From the NCBI GenBank assembly GCA_030220185.1, contig JASPKZ010002333.1, positions 868,001 to 932,000 on the forward strand: DNA of 64,000 bases, in the 5' to 3' direction. How positions within the stretch are numbered: the stretch's first letter is position 1; the number at the start of each line of letters is the position of its first letter. Shown here in pieces: positions 27,301 through 39,300 of this stretch. A program made the position numbers and the translations under genes. The notes beneath the pieces are model-generated. The model was not told the DNA's origin. It saw only the letters and a program-made list of their open reading frames with translations, and searched no databases. This DNA is from Diploptera punctata (lineage: Eukaryota > Arthropoda > Insecta > Blattodea > Blaberidae).

Positions 27301-30300
27301 ATGTTAAAAACAAAATCTTGCAGAAGAGTGTGACATTATTTTTAAGGAAGTTTCTAGGTATTTCTGAACCTCATAGAAATACTTTACGTAATCTTGTTAT
27401 AAATTTAGGGAAATTGGATCAATTCTAAGAAGAAATCACATCCAAATTGCCATGTGCTTACCAAGAAAAAAGCTGAAATAACTTGACGAAATTGGTGAAA
27501 GGTTAGAACATAGTCAAAGAAATCTCTGCAAAGGCTTGCATAATAGAAAATAATTTCAGACTTTCTTAAAAGATGTCAGAAATGTGTGATGATACAAGAG
27601 GATCATTTTCTACATCTTCTGACAAGGGAACTGTCAACCATTGAATGCTAAAACCTACATTGAAATTTCTCCCAGAGAAGTGTTGTGAAGTACCAAAGCC
27701 AGGTCCAAAAATATCTGCTGTTTTTAACAGCAAGGCACAAAAATCGAAGCTAGTATCCGGCAATAGCATCCTACTGTACAGAGCAGATGGACTCCCTGCA
27801 TGAGTGGAGTAGGGCAGGACATTCTTAGCATGTAACAAAAATAATAGCACTATTAATTATTATGAAATAAAATAAGTTAAAATATACCTTCATAGGTAAA
27901 ATCCGTCGTCCTCAACTTATAAAATGTATAATCGTTATGCCTGTAGGTCTTTCAGGACATCCATCCCATCTTCAGCAGTTCATTCTTCTCTACAGCATCC
28001 AGTATGGTGTTTGATGCTGCTGGTCCTAATGTGGAGTCACGACATAGCCACATTAGGACCAGCAGCATCAAACACCATACTGGATGCTGTAGAGAAGAAT
28101 GAACTGCTGAAGATGGGATGGATGTCCTGAAAGGCCATGTTTGATGCTGCTGGTCCTAATGTGGAGTCACGACATAGCCACATTAGGACCAGCAGCATCA
28201 AACACCATACTGGATGCTGTAGAGAAGAATGAACTGCTGAAGATGGGATGGATGTCCTGAAAGGCCTACAGGCATAACGATTATACGTTTTATAAGTTGA
28301 GGACGACGGATTTTACCTATGAAGGTATATTTTAACTTATTTTATTTTATGACTCTCCACATCAACGGTTTTAACAATGAATTTTATTAGTATTAATTAT
28401 TATGGGTTAGGTATTTTGACTCATCTCACATAAAAAATATATATGTATGAGGCGAGTCAAAATACTTAACTCATAGTAATTAAAAGAAACATCAAGTAGT
28501 TCTTCTTCTTCTTCTCCTCCTTTTTCTCCTTCTTATCCTTCTTCCTCTTCTGCTTCTTCTTCTCCTTCTTCTTCTTTTTCTTCTTCTCTTTTTTCTTCAT
28601 TTTTTCTTCCTTTTCTTTCTCTTTTTTTCTTCATTTTTTCTTCCTTTTCTTTTTCTTCTTCTTCTTCTTCTTCTTCTTCTTCTTGTAGGGATTGAACTTT
28701 TTTGGTTCATACCAGCTCCAAGTATTATAGCTGCAGTGTCCATCTCCTTTGTGGGCATTTCCGAACTCTTTGTCCTCTTCTTGGTTGATAGTTTAGACTT
28801 TTCCTAGGCAATCTATTGGTATCCATTTGGAGCTTGCCAGTAATTAGAATTTCGCCCTGACTGCATTACAAGCACAGCACAGAATTATCCTGGTGATAGG
28901 GCTGTTATCTTACCGCTTCCAGGACTGCGGGAGTTGATTCGAGTCATCTTCTTTAGATGTACAGCCTTCTCCATGGCTCTTGAGCTACATCTGCCCATGA
29001 GAAGCCGTCCAATCTGGTCAGCTGCTCCTCTTTACTGGTTGGTTTGCCCCAGGTATTTGATTTCTCTGGTACCAAGCATATCTGCTGGGCTTCCCCCTAT
29101 CCACCACCTGGGGAGGGGCCCGATGGGGGTCCAGCTTCCCTCACAGGAGTGTTATCTTCTACAAACATTGAATAACAGCACTATACTTATATGTGATCCA
29201 AGTTCATAGATTCAAAACTGCAAAAAACTGATTTTCAGAGAAGGGAAGGAAGGGTGTATCTGACTATTGAGCTCATACAATATAAATATGTTAGCAGAAA
29301 TTACAATCAACCATTTATTTGTTATGAATTTTTTTGTAATGGAGTTGAGATATGTCCTTTCATTGATGGATTTCAGTAAATAAAATCAACAGTTCCAATT
29401 TTTTCCCCTGTGTTATCTGGTAAGAATTCCAGAAACTTTTATTTTATTCTATTTTTACAAGTCATTTTATAGTAGATTCAGTTCTTGAAATACTTTTTTG
29501 GGATTTCTTGTACCTTTATTGGGTATTCTATGTGAATGCCCACCTGTGAATCTTGCAATGGACCACTAATTATTACATCAATAGTTATCGATAGTAGCCA
29601 ATATTTTCAATAAAAATTGCAATGAGAAGTATCACTGAAGTAATTTATAATCATATAAATGAATTGAATATTATTTTTACCTCGCCTCATAAAATCTGTT
29701 ATTCTCACCGGTCCTGTAAGTTGCCAACATGTTTATTTAGGTTACATTGGGGTAGGTTATGCTAGATTAGGTGGGTTAGGTTACATTAGATGATGTAGAT
29801 ATTAGTGACCACTTTTTTTTTGTTAGCAAGTTTTTCATAAGATGGCTATTCTGTTTTAGAAAAGATAATTTACTTGTCCCAATGATAATATGGTGTATTT
29901 TAGGTTATTTTTATGTCAAATTTTCATTTAATTTTCAGACGTTTTCTGGATTTTTTAATACTACATGTACGGGGTAAATCATAAATATGGCTATACGTTT
30001 GATCGCGTTGTGTGATGAAAATATTACCATTATAGGAAATATGAAATTACTGTTGGAAAGGCAATTATTGAAATTACAACAATGGAATAAAACAAAACAG
30101 TGTAGAACTTACATCTTTAGTCAAAATGGCGTTGAATATGCAACACCAAATTACAATTGCTGCATGGGCAATAAAGTATGCTAATGATCGTGAGGCCGCA
30201 AGATGTGAGCTTAACGTAGCATTGCAGCCGTCGACTGTGGGGAAGTGGAGAAAATGACTGCTGGAAACGGGAAGGATGCAGAAAATGAAACCTCCTGGTA

Positions 30301-33300
30301 GGCCTCGCATTAGCACGGATGCAGAAACAACGAAGAGAATTGTGGAGGCATTCGATGCTAGCCCACAAAAAGCAACCCGCCAAGCTGCACGTGAGATTCA
30401 TATCAGTCAATCGAGTGTGCATCGTGTTTTGAAGCATGAGAAATACCAACCCTTCAAACCAATTAGTGTCCACGAACTTAATGAAGACGACCCTGACAGG
30501 TGGATGGAATTTTGTGAATTTGTTGCAAGGGAATCAGCAAACGACGAACATCGGTACAGAAAATTGCACTTTTCTGATGAAGCTGTTTTCCATGTGAACA
30601 GATGTGTTAATCGACACAATTGTCACTATTATGGTAAAGAGAAACCTAATGTTATTGAAGAGACACGTTTAAGATGCAGCAAAGTCACTGTTTGGGCTAT
30701 GATCGGATGGGAAAGACTGTTAGGAATGCAAATTTTGGATGAGACTGTTAATGATGATCGGTATAGTGATATCCTTAGACAAATTGTCTGCCGGTAATAT
30801 GCAAAGTGCTGAACATGAACAATGTTTATTCCAGCAGGATGGTGCGCCTCCTCACTATGCAATTGCAGTGAGAGAAATTTTGGATGATCATTTGCAAAAC
30901 AGGTGGGTAGGAAGAAGAGATCCCATTGAGTGGCCAGCCCTTTCCCCTGACCTCACAGCATGTGACTATTGGTTGTGAGGTTATTTGAAGGAGAAGGTTT
31001 ATGCCCGGAAACCTCAAGATGTCGACATGCTGAAATTAGTGATTGAGGAAGAAATTAGAGATATTCCATGCATCATAACGCAATGAATGACTTCCCAAAG
31101 CGTTGCCCAATTATGCTTGGATGTAAACGGCGAACAGTTTGAAGCAATAAAGTGACTTGCTTAGTGTTGTTGTAAGTGATTTGTTTTGTTCTATTGTTAT
31201 AATTTGAAGGATTCCCTTTCCAATGATAACATCATATTTCCTTTAATAATAATATTTTTGTCACAAAATACGATCAACGTATAGCCATATTTCTGAATCA
31301 CACTGTATATACATTGCTGAGGTAATTATTTACATTTTTTTAAGAGAATTTTTTTTTCCTGAACTGGGAATTGAACAAAGACCCCTGACTTTACTCACCA
31401 GTGCAACATAATCACATAGGGCTTTATCCCTCCAGCTGCCACTGTCATGAGCTAATTGAATCCAGTTCATATTTCTGATATCCAGTTCCCCCAGATTCAT
31501 TTGAAGACTACTTATTTGTTTAATAAATGTCCTTTTATTCTTTCTCAATTGGCCTAACTAGTTTTGATAGATTATAATGAGGTTTTAATTCATTACAATA
31601 TTACTTATTTTAGGAATACACACTATGAGTTATATTCAATACAATATATTGCAGTAATATTTTATATCAGTATTTATTTTTAGCATAAGACAGATTTTAG
31701 AAAAGAAATGGAAATATAATGGCATTGTACATCAACTATATGTAGACTTTGGCATACAATTCAGTTAAGAGGGAGAAGTTATATAGTATCCTTCTGGAGT
31801 TCGGAATTCCTAAAAAGTTAGACTTTTACGAATGTGTCTAAATGGCACAAAGAGTAGGGTGCGTATAGGCAAACAGTTTTCTTTGAAATTCACAATGGGT
31901 TAAAGTAAGGAGATGATGCACTATCTCCTCTACTATTCAATTTTGTACTAGAGCATGCCATCAAAACTTTGGAGAATGAAGAAGGCCTACAACTCAATGG
32001 TATTAATAGGCTGTTATTTTATGCTGATGATGTATTATTGAGCGATAACGAGGAGATACTAAGGGCCAACATGCACACTCTATTGAGAATGCTAAGAAAT
32101 TGGGACTGGAAATAAATATCAATAAAACTAAATACATGTTCACACATAGAAATTTGTTATATAATGGAAATAGACAACTAATGACAAATGAAGGAAATTT
32201 TGAAGAAGTGGCTGATTTCAAGTATCTAGGAACAAGAATTACAAATAGGAATGAGATGCACAAGGAAATTAAACATAGGTTCAATTCTGGAAATGCATGC
32301 TGTTATGCATTACAGGGACTGTCATCCCAACTCTTTTCTAAAAATGTTAAACTGAATTTTTTTTTTTTGCAAATGTCCCAGGTTGTCTTTTGGACATTCC
32401 TGGTGTTCCCTCCTGGCATGGCGTACTTGTAACCCACTACTGAGGTTGGGGCGCCTGGGAGGCAGGGTTACATTGCCCCCATGATATGGTGGGTGATGAT
32501 GATGATGATGATAGTGGTATGCCAGGAGAGTCCCTAATCCTGAACTTAATCTAAGATGAATATGAATGATGCTGATTGCGATAGCCATATGATTTCGGGG
32601 ACCGTTTGGGCCTTAAAGTTTTCCTGACATTTGTCTTACAGGTGAGGTAAACCCCTGATAAAAACCTCACCCAGAAAAACTGTCCCGACCAGGGATCGAA
32701 CACGAGCCCGCTGTATGACAAGGCAGCATGCTACCTCGAGACCACAGCAGTGGACAAACTGAAAATATATAAACCAGTTATTTTCCCAGTTATATTATAT
32801 GGATGCAAAACATGGACTCTTACTTTAAAGGAGGAAAGAAGATTATGAGTATTTGAGAATAAAGTCCTTAGGAAAATTTTTGGACCAAAAAGAGATGAAC
32901 AGACAGGTGAATGGAGAAATCTACATCATAGTGAACTACATGATGTGTATGGGACATTCCATACGAAATCGGCAAAAAAATTGTGAAAAATGAACTCACA
33001 TCTTTAAAAGTTTACCATTTTTTTTTACAGTGAAACTTTATGATACTGAATATCTGTACCGAATTTCAAGTCTTCGCTTGGTGTAATTAAATAGTAATAG
33101 AGCTGTCAATTTATCGTATTGTTTTAAATAGTCTCTTTTATAAAATACATTTCTCGAAGTATGGCTATTCCCTCAACTTGAAAAGATAGTCACATTATAG
33201 ATGATTTTATGCTCTATCGCGTGAAAATTAGTATGTTAATATTTACGTTTTCCTGAAGGGCGTAAATGCTATTAATATGCAATTGACCTTCCTCACCAAA

Positions 33301-36300
33301 AAATTATAAAATCAAAAAGTGCCACATTATTACCTGAACACCAGTTAATTTTTTGTAATTAGTATTAAAGTGGAGTCTTGAAAGGAAACTACCAAAAATA
33401 ATTATTTTTCCTAAAATCTCCTATGTGTAGACTGCCCGCAATACCTTTCGCGTGAGTGGAGATCGCTCGCTCGTACAAACAATGACGGAACTACTTGGTA
33501 ATAGTCCTTTGCGCACTAACAAATATTTTTATTGTTATTATCATCATTACATTATTTTTATTATCATTATAACAATTATTACATCATCATCATCATCATC
33601 GTGGACTAGTGGTTACTCTGCACGCCTCCGATTCCGAGGTTCGCGGGTTCAAACTCGATAGGAATCAATGGAATTTTAAAGGCGTAACAATTCTGAATGC
33701 TATTTTGCTATTTTAATGCTATGTTTTGATGCATAAAAATGCTGTTGTACTCTTCTTACTGACCAGGAGAGTGGAAGCAACGTTAGAATTTTGATTTTAT
33801 CTTTTTTATCACTGCTAGCAGCAAACGCCTTCTTAAGATTTTCCAAAACCTCAATTTCATATTTATCCTCTTCTTCACTTGAAGAGTCAAATTGGTGGAA
33901 AATTTTATTTTTAATTGCCTCAGTTACACTTTTATATTTATTTTTCACATATTTATTGTGAGACATTTTTGCTCTCTTAATGGGACTTTCCCCTATCAAT
34001 TTAAATGATTCATTTAATGTTGGTATAGCCGATTCTTTAACGATGTCGGAACTACTATCGTTATTATTACTAGGTTGTGTTACATCGGATTCCTCATTTT
34101 CAGTATTAGTTAATCTGTTAGGCTGTACATCCTCAACATTTCTCTTACCCTCTAAAATTAGCCTGCAATTACTACATATTTTTGCCGAGAGCCAGTGTTC
34201 TTGGGGTACCCCGAGTTCCTCACAGTTCCATGGAGGGACAGATCTGAATTTTTTTTAAACTACTCTTATGTCGTCGTCCGAGTGGATTGAAACACTTTCC
34301 ATTCACATAACACCAGTTAGGCTTATTCATAATAGACAGTGTAATTATATGTACAGTAATAAAATAAAACACTTCAATCTGCAAACTTGTTAGTTAAAAA
34401 CGATAAAAGATTATTTTAAATTTGATTGTAATACTTAAAATAATGAGGTGACACACTAAACACACGCACTGATTTAAATCTACTGTCTAGTAAATAATCT
34501 GAACTTGAGAATTGTTGATAGAGGAACAGATGTTTTAAGAAGACGCGCTGATTCAGCATTTCATTCGTTTGTTAGGAAGTGGTACTAGTATTAAAACATT
34601 CGGTTTTATTTGGAAGTGATATCTTGTAACAACACTATTTCGTCATAGTTTCCAGGGTACAATACAGTACACTCAATAAAAATTATTTTAAGATTGAAAT
34701 TAGTAATTATAACATAATAAAAATCTATACCAGTTTATTCAATTAATGGTGTAAGAGTTTTTATTATATTTCATTTAATTGCAATGAAAAATTTGTAACA
34801 AAATAAATAATTTGTTTTAAGGGAGGAAAGAAGATTACGAGTATTTGAGAATAAAGTTCTTAGGCAAATATTTTGATCAAAAAGAGATGAACAGACAGGT
34901 GAACGGAGGAAACTACATAATAGTGAGCTACATGATATGTATAGAAAGCCAGATATAATAAGAACAGTTAAGTCTCGTAGGCTTCGATGGGCAGGTCATG
35001 TGGTACGTATGGAGGATGAAAGAGGTGCTTGGAAAATTCTGGTAGGAAAACCGGAGGGAAAACGCCCAGTTGGAAGACTAAGAATGAAGTGGGAGAATAA
35101 CATTATACATGATTTGAGGGAAGTAGATTATACAGAGGATAATTGGAAAACGTTAGCTCGGGATGGGATGTATGGAGAGCTTATGTCCGCGCTGCCATGA
35201 ACCTACAGGTTCCACAGAGCCAGTGAGTGAGTTAGTTATAAATAATTTGTTTAATAATTCACAGTAAACGTAAGTAACAGAGCTCTTTACTTCTCACTTC
35301 AGCAATAAAATTTGATAAATAAATATCTACTGCGTAAGAATTAAAATATCGCCACTTTTATAAATTTACGGTACTGTTCCATTAAGCACAACATATAATA
35401 ATTTATTCGATTTAATGGCAGTTGAAAAAGTCACTGATGAAGCTCTTTTAATAAAGTACGCGCGCGACCTTGGTCGTGAAATGAATCTGATGCGCCGTGG
35501 ACCCGCGAGTTTTTTTACGAAAATAGAATAAAAAACATTTATATTGTCTGAACTATTCAACTCTCCAAAAGGGTAATTGCTGAAAATTAATCCTTATTAC
35601 GTGAATAGTATCCTGTATTTTTTCCGTTTTCATTTTTTGATATGTACTGCAGTAAACCGCCATAAAACAGAAAATTGACACCGAAAATAAAAATATCCTA
35701 ATTATAAAAATAACACCCTTAAACTACATGATATCACCTATATAAATATGTTTGAAACAAATTTTTGCTGTTTACTGTTTCAGAAATATTAGTTAGTAAA
35801 CGTTTTAGTTTATCATATTTACGATAATTTTAGATCATCATAACTACGAACCTATAAATGATAAAAATTAAATTTCTGTATTAATACGTTTATAAATGTA
35901 TTCACTATATTTAGGGATACATAAAATTAAAAAAATAAATTGCAAGAATTTTTGCTGTCCGATTTGATATGGAATGTCCCGTATAGGAAGCCAGATATAA
36001 TAAGAACAGTTAAGTCTCATAGACTGAAATTAGCAGGACATGTGGCATGTATGGGGACTGAAAGAGGTGCACGGAAGCTTCTTGTAGGAAAACCAGAGGG
36101 AAAACGCCCAGTTGGTAGACCAAGAATGAGGTGGGAGAATAACATTATCCATGATTTGAGGGAAGTAGATTATACAGGGGATGATTGGAAAACATTAGCT
36201 CAGGATAGGGATGTATGGAAAGCGTATGTCCACGTGGCCATGAACCTATGGGTTCAGTAGAGCCAGTGAGTTAGTTAGTTATTGATTATTTAATATTTGT

Positions 36301-39300
36301 AGGAAATAATACTATGGGGTTTCTTTTAATTGTTATGAGTTAGGTAAATCAATGGTAAAGAGAAACATTTTTCTCTTTACCATTGATTTACAATAATTTA
36401 ATTGTGTTCATTAATTTACTTATTTCTATCATAGTAATAGCTTTAGCTTCTCAATATTGATTTAATAAATAATGCTATAGCTGTGTGGAGACCCTTCATA
36501 TCTTCTTCAGGTAGAAGCCATTCATTGTGTATTTGTGAATGATGATTCATTGCAATTGAATGTGAGACCAGTAGAGTAAGGTAAAGGAAGAATTTCTGCT
36601 TGGATGGGAATGAAAGCTGGATTAGCTCAGTGGTCAGAGCATGGAAAGCTAAAGGTTCGGGGTTCAATTCCCGGTTCAGGCAAAAAATTTTCTCTTTACC
36701 ATTGATTTACAATAATTTAATTGTGTTTATTAATTTACTTATTTCTATCATAGTAATAGCTTTAGCTTCTCAATATTAATTTAATGAGTTAGGTATTTTG
36801 ACTCACCTCATATTTTTTTTATTTTCTTGCAGTATTTATTATGTTAGGTATTTTATTTAGGTATTTTGACTCACCTCATATTTTTTTTTTCTTGCAGTAT
36901 TTATTATTTATTATGTTTCAAGATTAAAAGTGTATAAAACACTGGCTCTTCCAACTCTTTTGTATGGTAGCGAAGTATGGACGTTGAAACAGAAGGATAT
37001 ACAGAGACTTAGATCTGCTGAAATGAGATATCTTCAGAGGACTGCAGGATACACACTACTAGATCACAAAAAAAATGAAGCATCTTAGAAGAATTACACA
37101 TTGAATCTTTAGAAAACAAAATTTCTGATTATAAGTCAAGATGGATACAACATGTTCATCGAATGGAAGACCACAGAATACCCAAACAAATGTTAAGATA
37201 TCAACCTGCAGGAAGAAGAAAACCAGGACGTCCACTCAAAAGACTTTTGGATGGTGTTTCTCTTGAGGCCGAAACAGGTCAACAAATGGCCTAAATTCGT
37301 GAATGTACTATGATGATGATGATTTATTATGTTGATTTTGGTAGCCTCCAGATGGTACATCTTGCCCTGAAACTAGGTATATATGTCAAAGTATGGGCCA
37401 GGTTGAGGGAATATTTCATATGAAGAAAATTTTGTTATGTGGGAGAGGAAAATTAAAAGTGTTGGTCTCTTTTCACAGAGATCTCCAGCGTGTTAAAGAA
37501 TTAAAAAAAAAATTGTAGGTTTTGTAGCTTACCCCCTGATATTGTGATTTGCAGTAATATGGCAATTACGAGGGTCATACTGAAAGTCATGAGCAACCCA
37601 TTGTTAAAATCAACAATGTAACAAAAACAACTGCAGTATCGTAATCTACAGACTTTATACCACAACTTGCCATTTTGTGGCGTCATAGCTTTTATCATGT
37701 GACCACACACAGTGTTTCCAAAATGGCAGATATCAATGTTTCGTTTCGACAGCGCGCTGTCATTGAATTCCTTGTTAAAGAGGAACAATCTGCTGTTGAT
37801 ATTCACCAAAGACTTCAATGTGCTTACGGAGATGCCTGCATGGGTGCCAGCAGTGTTAGGAGATGGGTGAAACATTTTAAAGATGGGAACACGAGTATCA
37901 AAGATGAGCCTCGTAGCGGTCGCCCACGCTCTGCCTCCATGGATTGCAACAAGGAAAGAGTTGATGCGCTCATTAGAGATGACAGGCGTATCACAGTGAA
38001 TGAAATCACTACAAAACTTGCAGTAGGACACAGTGCAGTGCAAGAAATGATTCACAGCTTAGGTTACCGAAAAGTTAGTGCCTGTTGGGTTCCACGTTTA
38101 TTGAGTGAAGACCACAAACTTCAGAGAAGAACCATCACCCATAACCATCTTCAGAGATTTCGAAATTAACGTGATGATTTTTTGACGAGTATTGTGACAG
38201 GTGACGAAAGCTGGTTTCATCGCTACGAGCCTGAAACAAAACGCCAAAGTATGGAATGGCACCACTTGAATTCGCCATCAATGAAAAAAGCAAAGACAGT
38301 GCAATCTGTTGGGAAAGTTATGGGCAGCGTCTTCTGGGATGCGCAAGGTTGCATTCTGGTTGAATTTCTTGAACCTGGACAAACCATAAATGCTGCCCGC
38401 TATATCCAGACACTTGTGAAGCTCCGCCATGCACATCGTGCATTGCACGACAAACGCCCTGGAAATAAGATCATTCTGCAACACGATAACGCGCGTCCTC
38501 ACACTGCTCGTGCCACTGTGGAGAAGATCAGGACATTTGGGTAGGAAACTCTTCCACATCCTCCCTATAGTCCCGACTTGGCACCCTCCGACTACCATCT
38601 TTTCGGTTCTGTGAAGGAGCAGATGAGAGGCCAACGCTACGAGACGCTGGAGGATATTCGGAAAGCAGTGCATCAGTGTCTTCGAGCAGCTGGAACGGAC
38701 TTCTATCATAAGGGAATTTTCAAGCTTGTAGAACGCTAGACAAAATGTGTGCAAAAAAATGGAGACTATATTGAAAAGTAGCACAAAGGTCTGTAGATTA
38801 ACATGGTGTACTTGGTTTGTCTAAAATAAATATTATGATTGTTTAAAAAAATGTTGCTCATGACTTTCAGTATGACCCTCGTAATATTAAAACTTACAGA
38901 ACAAATTTGTTGCTTGCAGACGACAGTTTCCCAAATTCTTCACATATCGAAGTCGAGACAACTTCACAGAAGATAAGATATATCGACATCTGGAGCCCGC
39001 TATGGCATTCCAACTGGAGCTGAACAGAATGCGCACATATGATCTTGAGGCTCTTCCTACCTCTAATCAGAAAATGCATCTATATCTTGGTAAAGCAAAG
39101 GTAAGATTAGCTTTCCTTCTTACAAGTGTTCATCTCCAATTTGTATATCAGTTTATTGATAATCAAGAAGAAGCATGACAATAATGGTTTTGGTATATTT
39201 TTCATATTAAAATATTGTATCTCAAATTGTGATTGAATGTATATCACCAGTAAGTAACTCGCTAGTTAGAGATGCAACATTTGTGAAATGTATTTTGCAC

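Larger units (their letters stand above)
32951..35980. mobile_element. DNA transposon of about 3 kb with 4-bp GTAT duplication
   Basis: Ends GGGACATTCCATACGAAATC and, at the right, the complement of GGGACATTCCATATCAAATC; GTAT at 32947-32950 and 35981-35984. Interrupts LINE A. It contains one plausible coding piece (33700-33999), a tRNA-like scrap at 33598-33662 and a nested LINE A fragment. Ends and 4-bp duplication would suit a Sola-like family, but I cannot confirm that. Confidence 0.75.
31680..36262 (+). mobile_element. RTE-like LINE, family A, split by a SINE and a DNA transposon
   Basis: LINE A sequence is found in three pieces: 31680-32356 (RT palm with several stops; [10 protein letters not shown] region near 32015 and [19 protein letters not shown] residues), 32756-32950 and 35981-36262 ([36 protein letters not shown]). 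It ends CCAGTGAGTTAGTTAG. Removing the two insertions restores a continuous, though frameshifted, LINE. Confidence 0.88.

Noticed and set aside
30276..30797. Intact Tc1/mariner transposase gene
   Set aside because: The frame lacks its N-terminus (TGA at 30255) and the last two catalytic Asp, which lie after a frame change and a stop.
33598..33662. tRNA gene in the DNA transposon
   Set aside because: It has a tRNA-like D arm and B box, but it resembles the head of the type 4 SINE (25240-25592) and the acceptor stem does not close well.
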